DNA of 64,000 nt from Thermomicrobium sp. Lineage in GTDB: Bacteria; Chloroflexota; Chloroflexia; Thermomicrobiales; Thermomicrobiaceae. A program made the position numbers and the translations under genes. The notes under the pieces were generated by a model, which was not told where the DNA came from, made no database searches, and worked only from the letters and a program-made list of their open reading frames with translations. Location of the stretch: contig JANXBE010000002.1 in assembly GCA_025060175.1 (NCBI GenBank), positions 29,213-93,212 on the forward strand, given 5' to 3'. Of this stretch, positions 15,389 through 23,640 are shown one piece after another (the stretch's first letter is position 1; every line of letters begins with the position of its first letter).

Positions 15389-16765
15389 TCAGTGTGCAAC
15401 GCCGGCGGGCTCTGGCGCCCCGACGACCGCTGGCTCGCCGAGCAGATACCACGGACTGACCTCGGTAATGCGGACCGGGACGAGCCGACCGCGCCATTCA
15501 CCTGCTGCCTCGAAAAACACGAGCGTGTTACCCCGGGTACGGCCGCGCCACCGACCGCGTGCCACGCCATCGACTAACACTTCGACCGTTCGCCCCAGGT
15601 AACGCTGGTTCCGCTCGCGTGCGATCCGCTCCTGCAGTTCCTCGATCGCCCGATGTCGTCGACGCTTTTCCTCGCGCGGCACATCGTCTACCCAACGCGC
15701 CGACAGCGTGCCCGGTCGTGGCGAGTACATCGCGACGTGTACCTTATCGAACCGGATCTCCTCCAGGAGTCGATAGGTATTCAGGAACTGCTCCTCAGAT
15801 TCTCCTGGGAACCCGACGATGATGTCGGTCGAGAGCGTTACGTCTGGAATCCACTCGCGGATGCGCGCGATCCGTTCTCGATACTCCTGCACCGAGTAGT
15901 TGCGCCGCATTCGCCGCAGCACTTCGTCGTCGCCTGCCTGTACCGGCAGGTTGACATGTTCGCAGACCTTCGGCAAGTCAGCGATCGCCCGGATCAACTT
16001 GTCGCTGAAGTACTTCGGATGCGATGTCAAGAACCGGATCCGTTCGATACCAGGCACCTCGTGGACATGAGCCAGAAGGTCCGCAAGATCCGGTTGCCCA
16101 GGCAAATCATGGCCGTAGGCGTTCACCGTTTGTCCCAGCAAGGTGACTTCCCGCACACCCTGCTCTGCCAACCGGGTGACCTCGGCGACGACGTGTTCCA
16201 CCGGCCGACTCCGTTCGCGCCCTCGCCGGTACGGGACGATGCAATAGGAGCAGACGAAGTTGCATCCGTAGATCACCGGCACGAACGCCGTCACTTCCGG
16301 ATCGGCCTGCCCCTCGGGGTAGTAGTGCGGAAGTTCGACCAGATCGATATCGACCTCGCTGAGTTCCGGTATCAGTCGAGTCAAACGCGCGAAGTCCGAC
16401 GGCCCATACCAGAGATCGACCCACGGAAAGCGTTCCGCGAGCCGCTCCTCCTGCCCCGTCACCAGGCACCCCGTCACCGCGATGCGCACCTCCGGACGCC
16501 GGCGCTTCAGGCGAGCCAGCGCCCCGATGTATCCCAGGGCCTTGTCCTCGGCCTGTTGGCGCACCACGCAGGTGTTGACGATAACGAGATCGGCCTCCCA
16601 CTCGTGCGCTGCCGGAAGGTACCCGGCCTGGCGCAGCAGGGCAGCCGCCTTCGCGGACTCGGCTTCGTTCATCTGGCAGCCGATCGTCCAGATGTGAAAG
16701 CGCTTGACCGCGGGCAGCTCCTCCGCCGACGCGCTCGACCATGGTTGAAGCTGGATGCGTTGCAT
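15389..16765 (-). CDS. miaB: tRNA-2-methylthio-N6-dimethylallyladenosine synthase
   Basis: Radical-SAM methylthiotransferase that adds a methylthio group to i6A37 of tRNAs reading U-starting codons. The start is ATG 16765, with GGGAGG 4 bases upstream. 458 residues: N-terminal UPF0004 domain with cluster cysteines in IGCQMNEAES, NTCVVR and VTGCLV; the radical-SAM cluster CNFVCSYC near residue 150; GQTVNAYG; TSHPKYFSDKL; LPVQAGDD; and a C-terminal TRAM domain from about residue 375. The residues around CNFVCSYCIVPYRRGRERSR fit MiaB rather than MtaB or RimO. Probably co-transcribed with the TPR gene downstream. Confidence 0.95.
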   Translation of the reverse strand: MQRIQLQPWSSASAEELPAVKRFHIWTIGCQMNEAESAKAAALLRQAGYLPAAHEWEADLVIVNTCVVRQQAEDKALGYIGALARLKRRRPEVRIAVTGCLVTGQEERLAERFPWVDLWYGPSDFARLTRLIPELSEVDIDLVELPHYYPEGQADPEVTAFVPVIYGCNFVCSYCIVPYRRGRERSRPVEHVVAEVTRLAEQGVREVTLLGQTVNAYGHDLPGQPDLADLLAHVHEVPGIERIRFLTSHPKYFSDKLIRAIADLPKVCEHVNLPVQAGDDEVLRRMRRNYSVQEYRERIARIREWIPDVTLSTDIIVGFPGESEEQFLNTYRLLEEIRFDKVHVAMYSPRPGTLSARWVDDVPREEKRRRHRAIEELQERIARERNQRYLGRTVEVLVDGVARGRWRGRTRGNTLVFFEAAGEWRGRLVPVRITEVSPWYLLGEPAVVGAPEPAGVAH

Positions 16766-16815
16766 GGAGCCTCCCACCACAGGCGCCCGGCGCCCGTGTC
16801 CTCGTACAGTCTATC

Positions 16816-16821
16816 AGTATA
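16816..16821 (-). promoter_or_regulatory. -10 element before miaB
   Basis: TATACT on the minus strand (16821-16816), 51 bases from the miaB ATG. No clear -35 element. Confidence 0.4.
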
Positions 16822-16961
16822 GCCGACACCGAGGACCGAGCCGTCTCGGTCGCCGAGCGCTCGGACTGTGCTACGATACAGATGAGGGGGTGGACGACGA
16901 GTCGAACGCCGTCTTGGCGACGCGGCACCGACGCGTCCGTTCGGCTCTGCGAGGAGGCACT

Positions 16962-17738
16962 ATGACGCAACGACGCTGCGGAACCTGTCGTTACTTCGAA
17001 GAAGGTGGCTTGGCTGGATCTGGTTGGTGTCGTCATCCGCAGCGCCGGGATCTCCAGCAGATGGTGTTCGTCCGGCGAGGCGAACTCGCCTGCCGAACGG
17101 GTTGGGATGGGGACCTCTGGGAACCGCGCGACACGGAGCAGCGGCCGGTCCTGGCTGTCGTCTCCGGTTCATGGGCTCGTCACTCGGACGGCTCCTCGAC
17201 GGCTCACGACCCACCCCCTTCCGCTGCGCTAGAGGACGAACTTCCTCCGTTCTCACCCCCGCGCACGGCGATTCCATCGCTCGACCATCTCCCCTCCGTC
17301 GACGAACGGCTCGACCGAGAGGGACAGAGCGGTGAGACCGAACCCTTCCCCTCAGTCGCCGTCAGCGAGACATGGTCAGAGCCCTCGTCGGCAACTCGTT
17401 CCGATGAGGTCCTGCCCGAGGACGTCCCGCCGGATGCCCCAGCGCTGCTCGCGTCCCTTCCACGCCTGTGCCGGACCTGCCGTGACTTCCGACCCCTCGG
17501 GGACGGACGGATGGGCTGGTGCAACAACAGCTTCGCCTTTCCGGAACGGACGATGGTCCATGCCGAAACGCTCGCCTGCGCCGGAACCATCGGCTCTTGG
17601 TGGCTCCCGAGCGACGAGTGGTGGCTACGGCAGGCCGATATTTCCCACCACGGCCAGCCCACACCGCACGTCGATGCCTTCCTCCGCCAGCTCCTGCGCG
17701 AGCGTCAGCAGGAGCGACGACGTCGTGCCAGTTCCTGA
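16962..17738 (+). CDS. Protein with two cysteine-rich modules joined by a disordered linker
   Basis: 258 residues from ATG 16962 behind GAGGAGG. The N-terminal module reads CGTCRYFEEGGLAGSGWCRH (from residue 6) and ends with ELACRTGWDGDLWEP. The C-terminal module reads CRTCRDFRPLGDGRMGWCNN (from about 172) and ends with TLACAGTIGSWWLP. Both follow C-x2-C-x(n)-WC-x(n)-C, so this is an internal duplication of a small four-cysteine metal-binding unit. About 110 residues of Ser/Pro/Glu-rich linker separate them. Function unknown; zinc or iron-sulfur binding is likely. The RodZ-like gene starts 11 bases after its stop, suggesting an operon. Confidence 0.75.
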   Translation: MTQRRCGTCRYFEEGGLAGSGWCRHPQRRDLQQMVFVRRGELACRTGWDGDLWEPRDTEQRPVLAVVSGSWARHSDGSSTAHDPPPSAALEDELPPFSPPRTAIPSLDHLPSVDERLDREGQSGETEPFPSVAVSETWSEPSSATRSDEVLPEDVPPDAPALLASLPRLCRTCRDFRPLGDGRMGWCNNSFAFPERTMVHAETLACAGTIGSWWLPSDEWWLRQADISHHGQPTPHVDAFLRQLLRERQQERRRRASS

Positions 17739-17749
17739 GGCAGTCGACG

Positions 17750-18607
17750 ATGGGTGAGTTCGGAGAGCTCCTCCGCAACGCCCGTGCCTACCGAGGAGTT
17801 TCGCTCCACGACGCCGAGCGAGCGACACGCATCAGTCGGCGCTATCTCGCCGCGCTCGAGCAGGAGGCGTTCGAGCATCTTCCGCCACTGACCTACGCTC
17901 GCGGTATCGTCAGGATCTACGCCCAGTACCTCGGCCTCGATCCAGTCGCGGTGCTCGCCAAGTTCGAAGACGCACACGGTCAGCGGAGCCTCGGCTTCCG
18001 GGTGGTGCCGAGCGCGCGGACCGTTCAGGAACCACTCATGCACTGGGCGCCGAACTTCGCGGTCATCGCCTTCATGCTCGCCATCTCAGCGATCGTCTTC
18101 GCGCTCGTCTACACGACCTATCTCGCCCCGCGGGAGACGGTAGGCCCACCGTCGCTCGCCTCGACGAGCGAACCAGCGGCACCCCCCAGCACCACGACAC
18201 CCGGTTCGACACCAACCACCGCAGAAATCGGTACCCCATCCCCACCGGCCGGCGTGTCGAGTCAGCCATCCCCCACGCTCGAGAACCCGACGAGCCCTGT
18301 CCACGCAACCGCTCCGGCATCCCCGACGCCGCCCCCCGCGTCCCAGGCGCCTGCGCCTGCTGCGACACCATCGACAAGGACCGAGCATGTCTTCGAGATC
18401 GTCGTGGTCGGCCGTGTGTGGGTGCAAGCGACGGTCGACGGGCAGACAGTAGTCGCCGAAGTCTTGGACGCAGGAGCGCGGCGCGTCTTTCGAGGCAGCA
18501 CGATGACCGTCTCTTCGGGGAACGCGCCGCTGGTTCGCGTGCTCGTGGACGGCGAAGACCGAGGTCCGCTCGGCCAACGATGGGACGACACCGCGTCCTA
18601 TCCGTGA
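17750..18607 (+). CDS. RodZ-like membrane protein with cytoplasmic HTH domain
   Basis: 285 residues. Residues 1-70 form an HTH_25 domain (GELLRNARAYRGVSLHDAER and RRYLAALEQEAFEHLPPLTY), followed by one membrane helix near residues 103-125. A long Pro/Thr/Ala-rich linker (about 140-215) and a C-terminal DUF4115-type beta domain (VWVQATVDGQTVV, GEDRGPLGQRWDD) complete the RodZ layout. RodZ couples MreB to the elongation machinery for rod shape; no mreB is adjacent here. The start ATG 17750 has GAGG overlapping the stop of the preceding gene. It converges with the lipid kinase gene, with only 11 bases between stop codons. Confidence 0.8.
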   Translation: MGEFGELLRNARAYRGVSLHDAERATRISRRYLAALEQEAFEHLPPLTYARGIVRIYAQYLGLDPVAVLAKFEDAHGQRSLGFRVVPSARTVQEPLMHWAPNFAVIAFMLAISAIVFALVYTTYLAPRETVGPPSLASTSEPAAPPSTTTPGSTPTTAEIGTPSPPAGVSSQPSPTLENPTSPVHATAPASPTPPPASQAPAPAATPSTRTEHVFEIVVVGRVWVQATVDGQTVVAEVLDAGARRVFRGSTMTVSSGNAPLVRVLVDGEDRGPLGQRWDDTASYP

Positions 18608-18618
18608 GTGACCGCTGG

Positions 18619-19545
18619 TCACGACCGTTCGCGAGATCCCTCGCCCACTCCCCAGGAGAACGCCGGAACAGCGGCGACCAGAGCCCCAGGCTGCACCGTC
18701 ACGCGCAGCTCGTCCGCATCGGTACACCGATCCCCATCGATTTCGACCGGGGCCGGTACTGACGAACGGATCGCCACTGCTTGGCCACGCCACCGCTCGA
18801 CGAAGCGGGACTGCCACAACCGCCCGAGCGCAGCCCAACCGAACAGCTCCGCCCATGCAACCAGGTTCGGCGGTCGCAGGCAGAGGACGTCGAGCTGACC
18901 GTCGCTCGGATCGATCGACGGCCCCAAGCGAAAGTGCGGATGAACGAGGAACGGACCGTTCGCGACCAGGATCGTGCGCGCGACGACCCGCCGCACCCGA
19001 CCGTCGATGTCCACCTGGAACGACCACGGGCCATCGCGCAGGTGACGCAAGCCAGGAAGCACGTAGCTTCGCCAGGCGAAAAAGCGCTTCACGCTAGGTG
19101 ATGCGTCATCGACGATCAACGCATCGATGCCGATTCCGCCGAGAAACAGGAGAACGCGGTCGGGAGCCACCCGACCGACATCGAGACGGCGCCAGCGCAG
19201 CGGCCCGACCAGCGCCCGGGCCGCCCGCACTGGTCCATCCGGGAACCCCAAGAGTCGGGCCACATGGTTCGTCGATCCCCCGGGAAGCACAGCGAACCGA
19301 GCCGACGTCCCAATGACCCCCGCTGCGACACGGCTCGCCGTTCCGTCCCCGCCCAACGCGACGACGAGTTCCGCCTGCTGCGCCGCCGTTCGGGCGAGGT
19401 CTCCGATCTCCTTCGGCTCCGAGCCGACGAAGACAGCGACCTGGAAGCGCTGTGCCAGGATGCGCAAGACCTGCTCGACGAGAGGCGGACGGACACGGCC
19501 AGCAGCGGCGTTGACGACGAGCGCTAGAGACGGGTACGCCCTCAT
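18619..19545 (-). CDS. Diacylglycerol kinase-family lipid kinase
   Basis: 308 residues from ATG 19545. Motifs of the DAGK catalytic domain: LVVNAAAGRVRP at the start, VALGGDGTASRVAAGV near residue 63, LPGGSTNHVARLLG near 85, and later VANGPFLVHPHFRLGPSIDPSDGQLDVL. This family phosphorylates diacylglycerol, sphingoid bases or similar lipids with ATP at the membrane surface (DgkB/YegS-like). Its ATG overlaps the stop of the upstream gene (ATGA), so translation is coupled to the eRF1-like gene. The lipid substrate cannot be told from sequence. Confidence 0.85.
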   Translation of the reverse strand: MRAYPSLALVVNAAAGRVRPPLVEQVLRILAQRFQVAVFVGSEPKEIGDLARTAAQQAELVVALGGDGTASRVAAGVIGTSARFAVLPGGSTNHVARLLGFPDGPVRAARALVGPLRWRRLDVGRVAPDRVLLFLGGIGIDALIVDDASPSVKRFFAWRSYVLPGLRHLRDGPWSFQVDIDGRVRRVVARTILVANGPFLVHPHFRLGPSIDPSDGQLDVLCLRPPNLVAWAELFGWAALGRLWQSRFVERWRGQAVAIRSSVPAPVEIDGDRCTDADELRVTVQPGALVAAVPAFSWGVGEGSRERS

Positions 19546-20714
19546 GTCGTCGCCGGTGCTTCTAGCCGATAGCGCAGGATCGCCCCGATGCCACCGTACG
19601 GCTGGAGTCGACCACGGAGTTCCGGCTCGGCGAGGAAGACCAGGTTCGCATTCTGCCGATACGCCTCGGCATACACCTCCGGGACGATGTTTTCGCGGGC
19701 GCGGAGCGGTCCGCCGCAGAACTGGCACTCCGCGCCGACTGTTCCGATCGACTGGATGGCTCCGCACCGGAGGCAGTAGCGGCCAGGCGCGCTCACGGTG
19801 TCGTCCACGAGCAACGCGTTGACGTTCCGCATCTGCACCGCCTCGACGACTCGCTCCAAGCCGACGACGGCCATATCTTGACTGAGCGCTTCGTCCAGTA
19901 CCAAGTCGACATAGCGTTCGCGCTCGCGACGCTGCCACGCTTCGATGATGCGTCGCGTCTCTTCGGCGACCTGCTTCGTCGTCGACTCCATCAAACAGTT
20001 GAAGGAACCGACGAACCGCTCACGCAGGTACGGGTGGAGACCGTCGACGAAGTCCCTTACGACCTCGTCCGGGCCTCCGACGACGAGAAAGCGGAACGGT
20101 TCCTGCTCGAACAGCTGGAAGAGCACCTGCCCCACACGGTGGAAATGTTGCCGGACGTGGTCCTCGATGTGGCGCGCGAAGCGAGCCTGTGACCACCCGC
20201 CTTGCCCGTGTTGGCCCGGCACCTCGTCGTCCAGCCGAACCGCGATCTCGCGGAAGGACACCAAGTGACCAGCGAAAATTCTCGCCCGATCGCGGGAAAT
20301 CAGACAAGTGCAGAGCGGTTCGAACAGCTCGACCACACGGACCAGCCGACCGATCACCGGCCGGAAGTCCAAATCGCTTTCGTTGCCGACGTCGCGTGGC
20401 ACATGATACACGCGCCACAGACCAGCACGACTGCTCGCGAAGAGTGCGACTCCCTGGCCGAACTCGCCACCGTGATCACGGAAGAACTCACGAATCCGAG
20501 CGACATCGTCGTCGACCGCCTGCATCTGCGCACGCGTGAGACCCATCCGTTGCTTCGCTGATTCCAACTCACGGAGCAAGTTCTTCAGACGGATGGAGTA
20601 ATGATCGTCGGTGATATGCTCCTGATCGACTCGAAGGTAGAGACTGATGATCGGCCATTCGTCGTTGCGAAACGCCCCCAACTCCTCGACGTCGCGTCGC
20701 GAGATGTCCACCAC
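19542..20714 (-). CDS. Bacterial eRF1-like (baeRF/Vms1-type) protein with zinc ribbon
   Basis: 390 residues from GTG 20714 (a GTG GTG pair; GGGGGG just upstream). The centre holds QHGQGGWSQARFARHIEDH near residue 175, the position of the peptidyl-tRNA hydrolysis loop in the archaeo-eukaryotic release factor group; a GQGGWSQ form replaces GGQ. The C-terminus has a pelota/eRF1-like fold and a zinc ribbon CLRCGAIQ...CQFCGG near 320-345. Bacterial members are mostly uncharacterised; a role in ribosome rescue or tRNA cleavage is inferred from Vms1. It is flanked by a small membrane protein and a lipid kinase in one tight operon. Confidence 0.78.
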   Translation of the reverse strand: MVDISRRDVEELGAFRNDEWPIISLYLRVDQEHITDDHYSIRLKNLLRELESAKQRMGLTRAQMQAVDDDVARIREFFRDHGGEFGQGVALFASSRAGLWRVYHVPRDVGNESDLDFRPVIGRLVRVVELFEPLCTCLISRDRARIFAGHLVSFREIAVRLDDEVPGQHGQGGWSQARFARHIEDHVRQHFHRVGQVLFQLFEQEPFRFLVVGGPDEVVRDFVDGLHPYLRERFVGSFNCLMESTTKQVAEETRRIIEAWQRRERERYVDLVLDEALSQDMAVVGLERVVEAVQMRNVNALLVDDTVSAPGRYCLRCGAIQSIGTVGAECQFCGGPLRARENIVPEVYAEAYRQNANLVFLAEPELRGRLQPYGGIGAILRYRLEAPATT

Positions 20715-20756
20715 GTACCCCCCGTCACACCCTCCCGGACGATCCGACTCGCTGCT

Positions 20757-20903
20757 TCATCCGCGTTCGCTCGGACGCTCCTCCGGCCCGAACAAACGCT
20801 CGACGACGTAGTTCGCCAACCAGGTGGCAGCAGCCGCGAATAGCAAGTTGAGCACGCCACGCACCAGATTCCGCAACACCGGATTCATCCCTCTCCGTGG
20901 CAT
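20757..20903 (-). CDS. 48-residue single-helix membrane protein
   Basis: Starts at ATG 20903 with GGGAGG 6 bases upstream. MPRRGMNPVLRN leads into one long hydrophobic helix (GVLNLLFAAAATWLANYVV), then a short charged tail ending PEERPSERG. First gene of the operon with the eRF1-like and lipid kinase genes; 42 bases separate it from the next start. No family recognised. Confidence 0.65.
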   Translation of the reverse strand: MPRRGMNPVLRNLVRGVLNLLFAAAATWLANYVVERLFGPEERPSERG

Positions 20904-21012
20904 CACGGCCTCCCCCACCCGGGAGCGCTCCTCTCCCAGCAGTCTACCACGAGCTTCGCCGAGCTCTGCCCCGCACCGCACTCCCTCGCAGCTGACTCCG
21001 CGCGTGTAGCGA

Positions 21013-21351
21013 TCACGCCCGACGTCGCGCAGCCTCTCGCCACCAACCCGCCAGGATCCCCAGCAGCCCGAGCGCGAGCGTCCCGCTCGTCACTACGGCA
21101 CAGAGGTCGACCAGGAGCGGCCACCGATCCATCCCCGGGAGTACGATGAAGGGCCAGGCCAACCACCGATGGATCGTCCCTAGGACTCCACTCGCGTCAC
21201 CGACGACCTGTTCCAAGACCCAGGCTGCCCACCGCGCGGCCAGGAGTGTCCAGTAGACCGAGACGGCGACCATGATCCACTCGGCCAACCGCGGTGCGAG
21301 TTGCGCAGGACGGCGCGGTCGCCGGGATCGGATCGTGGGCGTCGTGCTCAC
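21013..21351 (-). CDS. Integral membrane protein, possibly YggT-like
   Basis: 112 residues from GTG 21351, which overlaps the coaBC stop codon (GTGA). Basic N-terminus (RSRRPRRP), then three hydrophobic segments: AEWIMVAVSVYWTLLAARW, a region around WLAWPFIVLPG, and VTSGTLALGLLGILAGWW. The segment AAWVLEQVVGD...WLAWPFIVLPGMDRWPLLVD recalls YggT proteins, but the match is loose. Translationally coupled to coaBC. Confidence 0.65.
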   Translation of the reverse strand: MSTTPTIRSRRPRRPAQLAPRLAEWIMVAVSVYWTLLAARWAAWVLEQVVGDASGVLGTIHRWLAWPFIVLPGMDRWPLLVDLCAVVTSGTLALGLLGILAGWWREAARRRA

Positions 21352-22550
21352 GTGGAAAGACGCTCCTTCACAAGGGCCTCGACCGCGTCCCAGATCAGCT
21401 CGGCCACCTCCTCTTTCGGGAGTTCCGGCAGCCTCTCCGGCGGACGGCCCGGTCGTAGCAGCGTCACCTGCGCCGAGTCGGCACCCATCGTCCGACGTGC
21501 GTCGTTCAGTACCAAGAGGTCGAGACCTTTCCGCGTCAGCTTCTCACGCGCATGCTCCACGAACCGCTCCGTCTCAGCCGCGAAGCCAACTTTCAGCAGG
21601 CCTCGTCGGTGGACCGTCGCGAGGATATCCACGGTCGGCTCGAGTTCGAGTAGGAGCGGGCCGTCACGCTTCTTCAGCTTCTCCGGCGCGACCGTCCTCG
21701 GGCGAAAGTCAGCGACCGCTGCGCACATCACCAGTACGTCCGCCGACCGGGTCGCCTCAGCGACAGCATCGAGCATCTCTGCCGCCGTCTCCACCGCGAC
21801 TGTCGAAACTCCGTAGGGCACCGCGAGACAGGTCGGTCCGGTCACCAATGTCGTCTGCGCTCCTCGATCACGCGCCACCTCTGCCAGTGCGTATCCCATC
21901 TTGCCGCTGGAGTGGTTGCTCAGGAACCGCACGGGATCGAGCGGTTCTCGCGTGGGCCCGGCCGTCACCACGACACGGCGACCAGCGAGCGTTCCCCGTT
22001 GCCCGAGGACGGTACGGATCGCACCGAGGAGTTCATCCGGCTCCACCATGCGTCCCTCACCGACCAAACCCGAGGCGAGCGGTCCGAAACCCGGGCCAAC
22101 GATCACCACCCCGCGCGCTCGCAGGACGGCCAAGTTCTCCTGCGTCGCAGGGTGGCGGAACATGTGATGGTCCATCGCCGGCGCCACGAGCAGCGGGCTC
22201 GGACAGGCCAAAGCGGTCAAGGTCACTGCATCGTCAGCGAGACCGTGGGCAAGCTTGGCCAGCACATCTGCCGTCGCCGGGGCGATGACCATCAGATCGG
22301 CGGAAGCACCCACCGTGACATGCCCGGCCTGTTCACCCTCCCACACGCCGATCGTCGTGACTTGCACTGGCCGCCTGGTCAGGGCCTGGAAGGTCAGAGG
22401 ACCGACGAAGTCAGTAGCGGCGCGCGTCATCACCACATCGACGACGGCGCCCATCCGAACCAGACGACGGACGAGTTCGACCACCTTGTAGGCCGCGATG
22501 CCACCAGTGACGCCGACAACGATTCGTTTTCCGCTCAGGATCCTCGGCAC
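21348..22550 (-). CDS. coaBC: Bifunctional phosphopantothenoylcysteine decarboxylase / phosphopantothenate-cysteine ligase
   Basis: Two successive steps of coenzyme A synthesis. 400 residues from GTG 22550 behind GGGAGG. CoaC half (1-180): flavin-binding VGVTGGIAAYKV, IAPATADVLAKLAHGLADD, and PAMDHHMFRHPATQENL, where the family has PAMN (asparagine changed to aspartate). CoaB half (190-400): VVTAGPTREPLDPVRFLSNH, SSGKMGYALAE, and CAAVADFRP near 290. The PAMD variant of the catalytic PxMNxxMW motif is a change worth noting, because that asparagine binds the substrate. Overlaps the DUF2085 gene upstream by 16 bases and the YggT-like gene downstream by 4. Confidence 0.93.
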   Translation of the reverse strand: MPRILSGKRIVVGVTGGIAAYKVVELVRRLVRMGAVVDVVMTRAATDFVGPLTFQALTRRPVQVTTIGVWEGEQAGHVTVGASADLMVIAPATADVLAKLAHGLADDAVTLTALACPSPLLVAPAMDHHMFRHPATQENLAVLRARGVVIVGPGFGPLASGLVGEGRMVEPDELLGAIRTVLGQRGTLAGRRVVVTAGPTREPLDPVRFLSNHSSGKMGYALAEVARDRGAQTTLVTGPTCLAVPYGVSTVAVETAAEMLDAVAEATRSADVLVMCAAVADFRPRTVAPEKLKKRDGPLLLELEPTVDILATVHRRGLLKVGFAAETERFVEHAREKLTRKGLDLLVLNDARRTMGADSAQVTLLRPGRPPERLPELPKEEVAELIWDAVEALVKERLST

Positions 22551-23146
22551 GCGTCCTCCCTACTCTCCACCTCCGCCGCAACCGCCTGTCGCTCGCGCGC
22601 GGCCAGCACGGCGCGTATTTCAGCGAACCCCAACTCCAGCCGAGGATAGACGAACCAGACGGTCGCCAGCGCGAACGCCATGCCGGTCACGATCCGAAGT
22701 TGCCAGGTACTTTCCCGGAGACCGACGAGCTGGGTCGTGCCGTCGATCGCCATGGGTAACGCCAGCACCAGTGCACCGCGCCAGGAAAGCGGCGCCAAGT
22801 GATGCCGCACGAGCGCATAGACGGAGCCGAGCAGGAATATCCCCGTATAGATCGCGAAATCACGCTGGCAGTAGGCCATCGGCTCCCCGAACAACCAGAA
22901 GCTGCGACGCGCATCCTGATGGCAGACGAAGCGGTACAGAACATAGATCACCTCAGCGAGGAGTGGCTGTCCATGGGCGCGCAGCCAGGGAGCCAGGAGA
23001 GGCAGCACGGCGAACAGCCCGGTGAGGAGGTTCAGCGTAAGGAGCCAGTGACGCGCCCAGACCCCGACCGCACGATCGACGGCCCGTTCGAAAGTTGTCC
23101 GCTCCCTGACGGAGCTGACCTCGCCGAGCTTGTTTCGGCCTTCCAT
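22535..23146 (-). CDS. DUF2085 membrane protein
   Basis: 203 residues with the DUF2085 signature FVCHQDARRSFWLFGEPMAY followed by CQRDFAIYTGIFLL near residues 74-108, and about five hydrophobic segments. The two cysteines and neighbouring histidine suggest metal binding in the membrane, but the function of the family is unknown. It overlaps coaBC by 16 bases. The start ATG 23146 lacks a strong ribosome binding site. Confidence 0.85.
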   Translation of the reverse strand: MEGRNKLGEVSSVRERTTFERAVDRAVGVWARHWLLTLNLLTGLFAVLPLLAPWLRAHGQPLLAEVIYVLYRFVCHQDARRSFWLFGEPMAYCQRDFAIYTGIFLLGSVYALVRHHLAPLSWRGALVLALPMAIDGTTQLVGLRESTWQLRIVTGMAFALATVWFVYPRLELGFAEIRAVLAARERQAVAAEVESREDACRGS

Positions 23147-23171
23147 AGGCAGGCGCTCGTTCGACGACGCT

Positions 23172-23201
23172 TTGACGACTGTCCCCGCAAAAGTTTATAC
23201 T
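23172..23201 (+). promoter_or_regulatory. Promoter of the tRNA-Glu gene
   Basis: TTGACG (23172-23177), an 18-base spacer and TATACT (23196-23201), 23 bases before the mature tRNA. Confidence 0.75.
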
Positions 23202-23223
23202 GTGAGGGATTGCGTGGGCGCTC

Positions 23224-23297
23224 GCCCCCATCGTCTAGAGGCCTAGGACACCACCCTTTCAAGGTGGAGATCGCGGGTTCGAATCCCGCTGGGGGCA
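23224..23297 (+). tRNA. tRNA-Glu (anticodon TTC)
   Basis: Acceptor arm GCCCCCA (23224-23230) pairs with TGGGGGC (23290-23296), discriminator A at 23297. Anticodon stem CCACC/GGTGG encloses loop CTTTCAA, anticodon TTC. The T arm has GCGGGTTCGAATCCCGC. The 3' CCA is not encoded. Confidence 0.97.
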
Positions 23298-23640
23298 CTC
23301 CGTATCGCGCGCTTCACTCGTGGTGGCAGTCGAGCATCGGTCGACGTGCGCTCTCACCTCGAACCCTGGAACCTCTCGGGCTGGCGTCGGGTCGAACAGG
23401 CTCGTGGACGAGTGGCGCGCCAGACCGGATTCCGTGCGACACCAACGCTGTGCGGACGGTTGCGCCACGGAGCCGGGACGCGCAGCCTGTACAGGGTCGT
23501 CGCGCGCTGGGAGCCCTGTCCGGCATGCCAACGGTAGTGCCAGTGTTGGCGTGGAGCGCTCCCTGTCAGCCCGCCCAGGTAAGGGCTGGGTGGCTCGCGA
23601 GTCGGGCGGTTCGAACGATCGGAGCCGAGGAGGCTAGCGG
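23298..23640 (+). other. Stretch between tRNA-Glu and the nucleotidyltransferase gene
   Basis: About 340 bases with no recognised gene. One modest inverted repeat, CAGCCC...GGGCTG near 23570-23590, could end the tRNA transcript, but it has no U-tract. GAGGAGG before 23641 is the ribosome binding site of the next gene. Confidence 0.4.
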
